Assembly: GCA_964528425.1 (NCBI GenBank)
Contig: CAZGTD010000054.1
Coordinates: forward strand, 1 to 8,520
From: UBA3263 sp964528425
GTDB taxonomy: Bacteria > Bacteroidota > Bacteroidia > Bacteroidales > Muribaculaceae
Direction of reading: 5' to 3'
DNA length: 8,520 nt
Shown: positions 1 to 6,859 of the stretch, piece by piece
Numbering within the stretch: the first letter of the stretch is position 1
Layout of the letters: the number at the start of each line of letters is the position of its first letter
The notes under the pieces: generated by a model
What the model was told of the DNA's origin: nothing
What the model saw: only the letters and a program-made list of their open reading frames with translations
Database searches by the model: none
Translations under genes and position numbers: made by a program

Positions 1-112
1 GGCCTTCTTTGATGTCGATGAGAACTACCTCGTCGGCAATGCCGCAGGTAATAAGTACGTTTGCACAAGTTGCGCCTACATTACCGGCGCCAACAACTGT
101 TACTTTTGACAT
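1..112 (-). CDS. mdh: Malate dehydrogenase, N-terminal fragment (runs off the left edge)
   Basis: Only the first 37 codons are present. The translation begins MSKVTVVGAGNVGATCANVL and continues to an acidic residue at the end of the second beta strand. This is the NAD-binding Rossmann start of the LDH/MDH superfamily: the GxGxxG loop is G8-A-G10-N-V-G13, and D33 in VLIDI is the expected residue binding the NAD ribose. The enzyme family interconverts malate and oxaloacetate with NAD in the cytoplasm. The sequence style fits the malate dehydrogenase group used by Bacteroidales, but lactate dehydrogenase cannot be excluded from the N-terminus alone because the substrate loop lies outside the window. 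The ATG at 112 is preceded by a sigma-ABfr -7 box about 40 bp upstream, which supports this start. Confidence 0.85.
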   Translation of the reverse strand, partial: MSKVTVVGAGNVGATCANVLITCGIADEVVLIDIKEG

Positions 113-150
113 AGAATCTTTATTTTGGTTAGTTTGAAATTTCGGTGCAA

Positions 151-158
151 CAAAGTTA
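151..158 (-). promoter_or_regulatory. Promoter -7 box for mdh
   Basis: Read on the minus strand this is TAACTTTG, an exact match to the Bacteroidetes -7 consensus TAnnTTTG, about 40 bp upstream of the mdh ATG. No good TTTG -33 element lies 19-21 bp further upstream, so the assignment rests on the -7 box and its position. The box forms one half of an inverted repeat (151-169). Confidence 0.6.
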
Positions 159-169
159 CGCAAACTTTG
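151..169. repeat. Inverted repeat in the mdh/ribE divergent intergenic region
   Basis: CAAAGTT (151-157) and AACTTTG (163-169) are perfect inverted 7-mers separated by 5 bp. The left half is the mdh -7 box on the minus strand. The right half, AAACTTTG at 162-169 on the plus strand, is one mismatch from a -7 box pointing the other way. It could be an operator, a pair of back-to-back promoters, or a chance product of the promoter consensus. Confidence 0.5.
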
Positions 170-215
170 AGCAATCTCATCATAATTAACAAATTTTAAC
201 CGTGATTTTCCCGAA

Positions 216-247
216 TTTGCGTAGCTCGAAATATTTTCGTAATTTTG
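216..247 (+). promoter_or_regulatory. Sigma-ABfr promoter of the riboflavin synthase-lon-vanZ operon
   Basis: A perfect -33 TTTG (216-219) and a perfect -7 TAATTTTG (240-247) are separated by 20 bp, the usual Bacteroidetes spacing. Transcription would start near 253, leaving a leader of about 30 nt before the ATG at 283, too short for a riboswitch. I see no FMN riboswitch upstream. Confidence 0.8.
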
Positions 248-282
248 CTCTCCGCTAAATTACAACGAACTATTTATTGATT

Positions 283-903
283 ATGTTTTCCGGTATAGTT
301 GAAGAACCCGCCACAGTTGTGGCTTCCACAACAAATAACGGCAATGTTGAGCTGACTATTCGCTCATCATTTGCCAAAGAACTTAAAATTGACCAATCCG
401 TAGCCCACAATGGCGTATGCCTGACCGTAACTTCGGTTAACCCCGCAGAGAATACTTATACGGTAACTGCTGTTGAAGAAACATTGCGTCGCTCTAACCT
501 CGGGTTGCTCACTCCGGGTGCGAAAGTTAACCTGGAGCGTTCGATGATGATGAACGGCCGCCTCGACGGCCACATTGTTCAGGGGCATGTTGACTGCAAA
601 GCCAAATGCGTTGAACGCCATGAACTTGACGGATCGGTAGAATTTACTTTTGAATATGAGCCCGATGCCGACATGGAGCGCCAGGGCTATTTTACCGTTG
701 AGAAAGGTTCGGTCACGGTTAACGGCGTATCTCTTACCGTATGCAATTCCAAGCGCGGCAGTTTCGGAGTAGCCATAATTCCTTATACGCTGGAACACAC
801 CAACTTCTGCGACATAAAGGTCGGCTCGATCGTAAACCTGGAATTTGACATTATCGGCAAATACGTTGCCCGCCTTTCCCAGCTCTCAGACACTGAAGCA
901 TGA
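283..903 (+). CDS. ribE: Riboflavin synthase, alpha chain
   Basis: This 206-aa cytoplasmic enzyme carries out the last step of riboflavin synthesis, in which two 6,7-dimethyl-8-ribityllumazine molecules dismutate to riboflavin and a pyrimidinedione. It shows the family's duplicated lumazine-binding barrels. The N-terminus is MFSGIVEE, the first barrel has HNGVCLTVT (42-50, with C46) followed by GHIVQGHVD (96-104), and the second repeats the motif as VTVNGVSLTV (144-153, with S150). C46 and S150 align with the known active-site Cys and Ser of the family. Length is typical. An in-frame TTG at 277 would add two residues, but the ATG at 283 gives the canonical family N-terminus. The last four bases, ATGA (900-903), overlap the lon start, so the two are probably translationally coupled. 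The gene is also called ribC in some species. No other rib gene is visible here. Confidence 0.95.
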   Translation: MFSGIVEEPATVVASTTNNGNVELTIRSSFAKELKIDQSVAHNGVCLTVTSVNPAENTYTVTAVEETLRRSNLGLLTPGAKVNLERSMMMNGRLDGHIVQGHVDCKAKCVERHELDGSVEFTFEYEPDADMERQGYFTVEKGSVTVNGVSLTVCNSKRGSFGVAIIPYTLEHTNFCDIKVGSIVNLEFDIIGKYVARLSQLSDTEA

Positions 904-3287
904 GCAAACAAGAAACCGTGTCGGTCGGACATATAGAGCTGAAAGAAACTGAATTTTCGGCTTCGATCAATCTCGAGGCTATGCCGGTATTGCCCACTCG
1001 CAATCTGGTATTGTTTCCCGGAGTTATTTTTCCGGTACATCTGGTTCGCCCGTCGTCGAGAAGGTTGGCCGAAGTTGCCGAACGCGAAAAATTGGCGGTA
1101 GCCATATTCTGCCAGATTGACCCTGCGGTAGATAATCCGGGATGCGACGACCTTTATAAACTCGGTTGTGTCGGCCAGGTTTTGAAAGTAATTCCCCTTC
1201 CTGACGACAACGCAGTGGCTATGATTGCCACCCACCCCGTTAAGGTTCGTTGCCTCGGGCCGGCACCGATGGTTGCCGATTCCCTTACGATATCCGTTGA
1301 GCCGGTTAAAGATGCCATGCCTCGTCAGTCTGCCGAATTTAAAACCCGCCTGGAAGTTGCCCAGTCTCTGCTTGATGAATGCTCGCAATCGCAAGGAATG
1401 CCATCGGCAATGCCCGGAGCCATTCCCTCTCGGGGAAAGGAGGGCAAAGAGCCTGATGCGGCCTCGGTTGTGAATTCAATGTGTGTTGCTGCTCCGTTGG
1501 AGGTAGCGATCCGCGCTGATTTGCTTCAGGCAAACTCAATCAGGCAACGACTCGACGAGTTGATTAAGCATTTGGTTGCACATAAAGACAATTCCAGAAT
1601 CCGCTCGGAAATTGAAGATGCCGCCCGCCAGCGCATGGGCGAGCGCCAGCGCAATGCGTTTTTGGAAACGCAGATGGAAACCATACGCGCCGAGCTCTAC
1701 GGCGAAGGTTCCGAAACACAGATTTTCCGCAATAAGCTTGCGGAACTCGAACTGCCGCAAGACGTTGAAGAAACTATTTCACGCGAGATCAACAAGCTGG
1801 AACATCTTTCACCGACATCCCCTGATTTTCAAACTCAGTATACCTACCTGCAAACAGTTCTTGAACTCCCGTGGGGCAAGACGTCTGTTGATCTTAACGA
1901 CTTTCAGGCAGCCGAAAACGAACTGAACGCTTCGCATTCGGGTCTGGAAAAGGTTAAGGAACGTGTTTTAGAGCAATTGGCAATGCTGATGCACTCGCCC
2001 GAAAGCCACGCACCGATTCTTTGTTTGGTAGGCCCCCCCGGCGTAGGAAAGACATCGCTGGGCAAAAGCATAGCTGCCGCATTGGGCCGCAAGTTTCAGC
2101 GCGTTAGCCTCGGTGGTCTTCACGACGAAAGCGAAATCCGCGGTCACAGGCGCACCTATGTGGCCTCGATGCCCGGACGCATTATTGACGCAATCCGTCG
2201 CGCCGGCACAATGAACCCTGTAATCATGCTCGATGAAATCGACAAGGTTTCGCAAGACTACAAGGGTAATCCATCGGCCGCGCTACTCGAAGTTCTCGAT
2301 CCGGAGCAGAACTCAAAGTTCCACGATAACTATGTAGACCTTGATTTCGACCTTTCGCAGGTTATGTTCATTACCACCGCCAACACGCTGTCGACCATCG
2401 ACTCTCCGCTGCTCGACCGCATGGAGGTGATATCACTTAGCGGATATTCGGCGGAAGAAAAGCTCGAAATTGCCCGACAGCATCTGCTGCCTACCCTTCG
2501 CAAGGAAATGGGCCTTGAGCCCGACGAAGTTCCGATTGCCGATGAGGCGATAAACTATATTATTGATAACTACACTGCTGAAAGTGGCGTGCGCCAGCTT
2601 CAGAAACGCCTGGCTGCGGTTCTGCGCAAATATGTGCGTTCAAAAGTGGCCGGGACCGATTTCGCGGTGCCCGTTGAGCCGGAAGCTCTGCGCGATTTGC
2701 TCGGGGTTGAAACCAATAGCCACGACAAATATTCAACTGACATGATTCCCGGAGTCGTAACCGGACTTGCGTGGACAGCGGCCGGAGGCGAAATCCTTTT
2801 TATCGAGGCAGTTAAGACTACCGGTAAGGGCGAAGGTATGCTTACTTTGACCGGTAACCTCGGCGATGTTATGAAAGAATCGGCAGCGATTGCCCATCGC
2901 TACGTTAAAGCCCATGCAACTGAGTTGGGCATTGACGAGGAAAGTATTAAAGCCGACCTTCATATCCATGTGCCGGAAGGTGCCATTCCAAAAGATGGGC
3001 CATCGGCCGGCATTACTATGGTTACAGCAATAGTTTCGGCTCTGACGGGCCGACCGGTGCGTGAGCGCGTGGCCATGACGGGCGAAACCACCCTGCGCGG
3101 AAAGGTGCTCCCTGTTGGTGGTATCAAGGAGAAAATCCTTGCTGCAAAACGAGCCGGAATAACCGAGATTATAATTTCAGAAGAAAATCGCCGCAATGTT
3201 GAAGACATCAACGCCGAATACATTAACGGCTTGAAATTCAACTATGTCAGCAACGTCAACCAAGTAATCGGCCTGGCCTTGGAATGA
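900..3287 (+). CDS. lon: ATP-dependent Lon protease (LonA type)
   Basis: This 795-aa protein is a homo-oligomeric AAA+ serine protease that unfolds and degrades damaged and regulatory proteins in the cytoplasm. The N-terminal substrate-binding domain starts at about residue 29 (LPTRNLVLFPG). A charged helical region (about 225-300) leads to the ATPase. Walker A is GPPGVGKT (378-385), Walker B is VIMLDEID (441-448), a sensor-1-like TTAN lies at 492-495, and R565 in ESGVRQLQKR is the sensor-2 region. The protease domain holds the catalytic dyad S702 (PKDGPSAG) and K745, 43 residues apart as in E. coli Lon. All key residues are intact, so it should be active. A Met/Pro/Gly-rich stretch at about 164-188 interrupts the N-domain and looks like a disordered insert. 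ATGA overlaps link it to ribE upstream and to the vanZ-like gene downstream. No CIRCE or other heat-shock operator is visible; the operon promoter looks like an ordinary vegetative one. Confidence 0.97.
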   Translation: MSKQETVSVGHIELKETEFSASINLEAMPVLPTRNLVLFPGVIFPVHLVRPSSRRLAEVAEREKLAVAIFCQIDPAVDNPGCDDLYKLGCVGQVLKVIPLPDDNAVAMIATHPVKVRCLGPAPMVADSLTISVEPVKDAMPRQSAEFKTRLEVAQSLLDECSQSQGMPSAMPGAIPSRGKEGKEPDAASVVNSMCVAAPLEVAIRADLLQANSIRQRLDELIKHLVAHKDNSRIRSEIEDAARQRMGERQRNAFLETQMETIRAELYGEGSETQIFRNKLAELELPQDVEETISREINKLEHLSPTSPDFQTQYTYLQTVLELPWGKTSVDLNDFQAAENELNASHSGLEKVKERVLEQLAMLMHSPESHAPILCLVGPPGVGKTSLGKSIAAALGRKFQRVSLGGLHDESEIRGHRRTYVASMPGRIIDAIRRAGTMNPVIMLDEIDKVSQDYKGNPSAALLEVLDPEQNSKFHDNYVDLDFDLSQVMFITTANTLSTIDSPLLDRMEVISLSGYSAEEKLEIARQHLLPTLRKEMGLEPDEVPIADEAINYIIDNYTAESGVRQLQKRLAAVLRKYVRSKVAGTDFAVPVEPEALRDLLGVETNSHDKYSTDMIPGVVTGLAWTAAGGEILFIEAVKTTGKGEGMLTLTGNLGDVMKESAAIAHRYVKAHATELGIDEESIKADLHIHVPEGAIPKDGPSAGITMVTAIVSALTGRPVRERVAMTGETTLRGKVLPVGGIKEKILAAKRAGITEIIISEENRRNVEDINAEYINGLKFNYVSNVNQVIGLALE

Positions 3288-3655
3288 TAACGAAGCTAAA
3301 AGCTATGCTGCTGCGGGTGCCACGCTGGCTATTGTCGGCGATGTGTCTCGCAGCAGTTCTTTATCTGACCCTTGCGCCCAAACCGCTGCCCGACACTGAA
3401 ATCAGCTTTTGGGAGCACTCCGACAAGATTGTCCACGCCATAATGTTTGGCGGCCTTTGCTTCTGCCTCGGGCTCGATATATGGCGCGGCCGGCGGTCGC
3501 CCCTACCCTCGCGGTTAATTTTAGCAACGGCTGTAGGCCTCTTTGGCGGATTGATAGAACTGGTTCAGGACGCCATGCACATGGGCCGCGGGGGCGACTG
3601 GGCCGACTTCGCCGCCGATCTCGCCGGCGCCCTGCTCGCGCTGTTGTTTTTATAA
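3284..3655 (+). CDS. VanZ-like family membrane protein
   Basis: This 123-aa integral membrane protein has about four hydrophobic segments (roughly 14-32, 49-65, 77-95 and 106-123). It carries the conserved motifs of the VanZ-like family: DKIVHAIMFGGL (47-58), GLIELVQ (89-95) and GRGGDWADFAADLAGA (101-116), where the family typically has an arginine followed by acidic residues and a small-residue helix. The founding member VanZ confers low-level teicoplanin resistance in enterococci, but most chromosomal homologues have no known role, so antibiotic resistance should not be inferred. Its start overlaps the lon stop by ATGA (3284-3287), so it is the last gene of the ribE-lon operon. I see no strong terminator between its stop and the next promoter. 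Confidence 0.88.
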   Translation: MITKLKAMLLRVPRWLLSAMCLAAVLYLTLAPKPLPDTEISFWEHSDKIVHAIMFGGLCFCLGLDIWRGRRSPLPSRLILATAVGLFGGLIELVQDAMHMGRGGDWADFAADLAGALLALLFL

Positions 3656-3677
3656 CTTTTTTACCGGGCAACGGGAT

Positions 3678-3708
3678 TTTGCATTTTGAAATAAAAACCG
3701 TAACTTTG
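3678..3708 (+). promoter_or_regulatory. Sigma-ABfr promoter of udk-lptB
   Basis: A -33 TTTG (3678-3681) and a -7 TAACTTTG (3701-3708) are separated by 19 bp, matching the Bacteroidetes consensus exactly. The start point would be about 3714, giving a leader of about 25 nt that is A-rich just before the ATG at 3739, as is common in this phylum. This marks udk-lptB as a separate transcription unit, though read-through from the lon operon remains possible. Confidence 0.82.
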
Positions 3709-3738
3709 CGAAAAATTTAACCGACAATCCAAAAAGAT

Positions 3739-4353
3739 ATGTTGATCATAGGCATCGCCGGTGGCACCGGCAGCGGAAAAACAACCGTGGTTCGCAAAAT
3801 CATTGCTGAACTCCCCCCCGGCGAGGTAGCCGTGATTTCGCAAGACTCCTATTATAAGGATTCAAGCCATATTCCCCCGGAGTTACGCCAGAATATCAAC
3901 TTCGACGAGCCGGCGGCTTTTGATTGGCCATTGTTGGTTGAACACCTCGAAGCGCTGAAGCGCGGCGAGGCTATCGAAATGCCTACATATAGCTACTTGA
4001 CTTGCACCCGCCAGCCGGAAACAGTTCGTGTTGAGCCACGCGACGTTGTTATAGTTGAAGGCATTCTGGCCTTATGTGATGAGCAGTTGCGCTCGATGCT
4101 CGACGTCAAGGTGTTTGTCGACGCCGATGCCGACGACCGTCTTATCCGCCTTATTGCCCGCGACTGCGTTGAGCGCGGACGTACCCCGCAGCAGGTGCTC
4201 GACCGCTATTCGCGCGTGCTCAAACCGATGCACCGCATGCATATCGAGCCATCGAAGGCCTTTGCTGACCTGATTATTCCTCAAGGGGGCCACAACACGG
4301 TTGCCATGCGCCTGCTCACCGACTATATTGAAAGCCGACTCGGAAAAGGATGA
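3739..4353 (+). CDS. udk: Uridine kinase (uridine/cytidine kinase)
   Basis: This 204-aa cytoplasmic enzyme phosphorylates uridine and cytidine to UMP and CMP in pyrimidine salvage. It shows a P-loop GGTGSGKTT (8-16), the family substrate motifs QDSYYKD (35-41) and NFDEPAAFDW (54-63), VVIVEGIL (103-110) for the Walker B strand, an Arg-rich lid region RLIRLIARDCVERGR (134-148) and the C-terminal LIIPQGG (178-184). Length and motif order are typical of bacterial Udk and argue against phosphoribulokinase, which is longer. It has its own promoter, and its stop overlaps the next start by ATGA (4350-4353). Confidence 0.93.
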   Translation: MLIIGIAGGTGSGKTTVVRKIIAELPPGEVAVISQDSYYKDSSHIPPELRQNINFDEPAAFDWPLLVEHLEALKRGEAIEMPTYSYLTCTRQPETVRVEPRDVVIVEGILALCDEQLRSMLDVKVFVDADADDRLIRLIARDCVERGRTPQQVLDRYSRVLKPMHRMHIEPSKAFADLIIPQGGHNTVAMRLLTDYIESRLGKG

Positions 4354-5087
4354 TACTCAGAACCGACAATCTCGTTAAGATATATGGCCGCAGAACGGTG
4401 GCCAACCATGTGAGCATCAACGTTGAGCAAGGCGAAATAGTTGGGCTGCTCGGCCCCAATGGTGCCGGCAAGACCACTACGTTCTACATGACTACAGGCC
4501 TGGTCACCCCCAACGAGGGCGAAATTTTTCTCGACGACCTTAACATTACCAAGTTTCCGGTTTACAAACGTGCACGTCACGGTATCGGCTATCTGGCGCA
4601 GGAAGCCTCCGTTTTCCGCAAACTTTCGGTTGAAGATAACATCCGGGCTGTGCTCCAGCTCACCGACCTGACCAAACAGCAGCAAAAAGAAAAACTCGAA
4701 ACTCTAATCAACGAATTCTCGCTGCAAAAGGTGCGCCATAACCTCGGCGACCGCCTCAGCGGTGGCGAGCGCCGACGCACTGAAATTGCACGCTGCCTGG
4801 CAATCAGCCCAAAATTCATTATGCTCGACGAGCCTTTTGCCGGTGTTGACCCCATTGCGGTTGAAGAAATCCAAAGCGTTGTTTACCACCTCAAGGAAAA
4901 GAACATAGGCATTCTAATAACCGACCATAACGCCCCGGAAACCCTGTCGATTACCGATCGCGCCTACCTGCTCTTCGAGGGCAAGATTCTCTTTCAGGGA
5001 ACCAGCGAAGAACTCGCCGAAAACCCAACGGTGCGCGAAAAATATCTGGGACGTAACTTCGTTTTCCGCCGCAAAACCTTCGATTAA
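4350..5087 (+). CDS. lptB: LPS export ABC transporter ATP-binding protein
   Basis: This 245-aa cytoplasmic ATPase powers extraction of lipopolysaccharide from the inner membrane through LptFG and onto the Lpt bridge. All ABC motifs are intact: Walker A GPNGAGKT (35-42), Q-loop Q84, signature LSGGE (136-140), Walker B FIMLDEP (156-162, with D160 and the catalytic E161) and H-loop H193. The signature followed by RRRTEIARCLA, the phrase GIGYLAQEASVFRKLSVEDN and FAGVDPIAVEEIQ are characteristic of LptB rather than of branched-chain amino acid ATPases such as LivF/LivG, the closest alternative. No lptA, lptC, lptF or lptG is nearby in this window. The start overlaps the udk stop, so the two are likely translated together. 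Transcription should end at the hairpin just downstream. Confidence 0.93.
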   Translation: MILRTDNLVKIYGRRTVANHVSINVEQGEIVGLLGPNGAGKTTTFYMTTGLVTPNEGEIFLDDLNITKFPVYKRARHGIGYLAQEASVFRKLSVEDNIRAVLQLTDLTKQQQKEKLETLINEFSLQKVRHNLGDRLSGGERRRTEIARCLAISPKFIMLDEPFAGVDPIAVEEIQSVVYHLKEKNIGILITDHNAPETLSITDRAYLLFEGKILFQGTSEELAENPTVREKYLGRNFVFRRKTFD

Positions 5088-5094
5088 AGCTTAA

Positions 5095-5153
5095 TACAGC
5101 TATAAAAAAGATGAGCCGGAACTTAATCTCGGCTCATCTTTTTTATAGCTGTA
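5095..5153. terminator. Bidirectional terminator hairpin between convergent genes
   Basis: Two perfectly complementary 24-nt arms (5095-5118 and 5130-5153) flank an 11-nt loop. The GC-rich core next to the loop (GATGAGCCG/CGGCTCATC) is followed by a six-T run on each strand, so it can terminate lptB transcription going right and transcription of the exported-protein gene going left. The pairing continues past the U-tract by a further 9 bp, making the stem longer than termination needs. Confidence 0.92.
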
Positions 5154-5162
5154 ATCAGGGAA

Positions 5163-6764
5163 TCAGCGAACAATGAATTTTGAGGTAATCGTTTCGCCGT
5201 TGGAAAGCACCGAACGGCGAATGCAAACGCCCTTGGCCGGTTCAACAACCGGACGACCCGAAAGGTCGAAAATGGTTTCTGAAACGACTTTTGCACTGCC
5301 ATCTATCAAGCCTATAGCAGAAGAATCAGTATACACTATGTCAGAACAATGTTCATTTCCGTCCGAATCGCGATAAACGGTTTGCACTCCAACGTGCTGC
5401 AAATCGCGGAAGAAGAATACTGTATGGGATATTCCCAGGGCCGAAAAGTCAGCGTTTTTATCCTCGAAGCCATAAGGAACCAAGTTCATCGGACGTTTAA
5501 GCGAAGAATATTCGGCGGGCGTGAATACGAAAATTCCACCATCGGCATATATCCTATAATATAGTTTTGACGTGCTGAGCAGTATGCCGTCGACATTTAC
5601 CTTCGGGAAATCGAATTCAAGAGCCGCCATCTGGTAAATATCGTCATAGGGTTCATAAAGCGTTATAACCGGATTTGCGGGAGTCTGCGAAACTTCGCCC
5701 GTAACTAAAATTAACTTAGGGTTCTTAACTCCCAAAGAGCTATAAACGGTAGAATTATTGAGCGTAGTTGCAACAAAACCTCCGTTAAGCTCCATAGTTT
5801 TGTTATCCGCATCGTAGTCAAACACTATAGCGTCGTTGGGCACGAACTTATCAACATAGATTTCATAATATTCATTCCAGACTTCTTCAACGTCTGCGCC
5901 ACTGAAAAAGCAATAATGAACTTCATTAGGTTCTATTCCAATATACTGGTTGGACTCGACAGTGATTTTACCATCGGCCAGCTCACCCTTTACCCAAGCC
6001 TCGGGAAACTGACGGATTAAACCTTGGAAATACACTTCTGACCCACTGAAGCCGATATTGACGTTATTGCCATCATCGCCATAGGTCATTGACCATGTTT
6101 GGGTTTCCAAATCGGCCGGAGGAGTAACAAGCTCGTAGTTAAACGGCACGAAGCGGGTATTGAACTCGCCGTAGCCATACCAGTTGCCGGCTTCATCGGT
6201 CAGACCGAGAATTGTTTGGCCGTCGCCGCTATCTTCCATTGTCCATACGCCGTCGTCGCCAAGGGTATATACGATTTTATTATCCGAGCTAACAACTTTA
6301 TATGTGGCTTCCTGATTGGCGCCTGAACCGGATAGAACTGTATATTCCATTTTATTCAGCTCAAGCGTCACCTCTTTATCGTCAACCATCCCGATAACGG
6401 CCGCCTGCGGCAAATTAGCCACCAAAGAACCGTCGGCAAGCTTTTCGAATTTCATATACGATTGAGTGTCTGCCTGCGACAGAGCGCTGTAAAGATACCA
6501 GAATCCATCGGTACCTTCAATGAATCGCGCCTCAACGCCATCAAACACCGTCATTCTAACATTACCCATAACGGCATAATATGCGCCGCCGCTGCGAGAG
6601 TATAAATGCTCGGTTCCCTCAGGTTGCTCGGAAATAATTGCCGAAGAAGACGAAACACTCTCAAACACCGCATCCATGGAACGTAATAAACCTGCAGCAG
6701 CAGATTCCGCAATACAGACAGAGCTCAAAGCCACCACAGTAACTAAACGAGTAAATAATTTCAT
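5163..6764 (-). CDS. Exported Bacteroidales repeat-type surface protein, function unknown
   Basis: This 533-aa protein has an N-terminal signal peptide: MKLFTR, then a hydrophobic stretch 7-19, then ESAAA with likely cleavage near residue 24. There is no lipobox cysteine. The mature chain is rich in acidic and aromatic residues and appears beta-rich. It has phrases I recognise from large families of uncharacterised Bacteroidales secreted proteins: EVYFQGLIRQFPEAWVKG (243-260), LYYRIYADGGIFVFTPAEY (401-419) and VGVQTVYRDSDG (458-469). The C-terminus has IFDLSGRPV (498-506) then AKGVCI and a final KFIVR. This resembles the short DLSGR...GxYI...K(V/F) C-terminal domains of Bacteroidales secreted proteins and of type IX secretion cargo, but whether it is a T9SS signal is inference. 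No enzymatic motif is visible. The gene has its own promoter and ends at the shared terminator. Confidence 0.82.
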   Translation of the reverse strand: MKLFTRLVTVVALSSVCIAESAAAGLLRSMDAVFESVSSSSAIISEQPEGTEHLYSRSGGAYYAVMGNVRMTVFDGVEARFIEGTDGFWYLYSALSQADTQSYMKFEKLADGSLVANLPQAAVIGMVDDKEVTLELNKMEYTVLSGSGANQEATYKVVSSDNKIVYTLGDDGVWTMEDSGDGQTILGLTDEAGNWYGYGEFNTRFVPFNYELVTPPADLETQTWSMTYGDDGNNVNIGFSGSEVYFQGLIRQFPEAWVKGELADGKITVESNQYIGIEPNEVHYCFFSGADVEEVWNEYYEIYVDKFVPNDAIVFDYDADNKTMELNGGFVATTLNNSTVYSSLGVKNPKLILVTGEVSQTPANPVITLYEPYDDIYQMAALEFDFPKVNVDGILLSTSKLYYRIYADGGIFVFTPAEYSSLKRPMNLVPYGFEDKNADFSALGISHTVFFFRDLQHVGVQTVYRDSDGNEHCSDIVYTDSSAIGLIDGSAKVVSETIFDLSGRPVVEPAKGVCIRRSVLSNGETITSKFIVR

Positions 6765-6795
6765 AGGCCAAAAAGAAAAAATAATGATTTGTGCG

Positions 6796-6827
6796 CAAAG
6801 TTATGCATAATGAAACTACTATGCAAG
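6796..6827 (-). promoter_or_regulatory. Sigma-ABfr promoter of the exported-protein gene
   Basis: On the minus strand a perfect -7 TAACTTTG (6803 down to 6796) lies 20 bp from CTTG (6827 down to 6824), which matches the -33 TTTG at three of four positions. The start point would be about 25 nt before the ATG at 6764. The promoter sits in the roughly 95-bp gap after the AI-2E family gene, where I see no convincing hairpin terminator. Confidence 0.7.
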
Positions 6828-6859
6828 AAAACTACGCTTACTTTTCATTTTTCTTTTTT

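Noticed and set aside
277..282. TTG start for riboflavin synthase two codons upstream
   Set aside because: The ATG at 283 gives the conserved MFSGIVEE terminus of the family.
216..282. FMN riboswitch upstream of riboflavin synthase
   Set aside because: The predicted leader is only about 30 nt, far too short for the FMN aptamer, and none of its conserved segments is visible.
783..1394. Minus-strand 203-codon open frame antisense to the ribE end and lon start
   Set aside because: It is antisense to two well-identified genes, resembles no family I recognise, and is an expected by-product of their codon bias.
3284..3655. Glycopeptide resistance gene
   Set aside because: Membership of the VanZ-like family is clear, but there is no van cluster, and most such chromosomal proteins have no known link to resistance.
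3656..3677. Terminator after the vanZ-like gene
   Set aside because: There is a T-run but no stable hairpin before it, so I could not support a terminator; read-through into udk-lptB remains possible.
6765..6859. Terminator after the AI-2E family gene
   Set aside because: The gap has a TATGCATA palindrome and A/T-rich runs but no GC-stabilised hairpin before a U-tract in the minus-strand direction.
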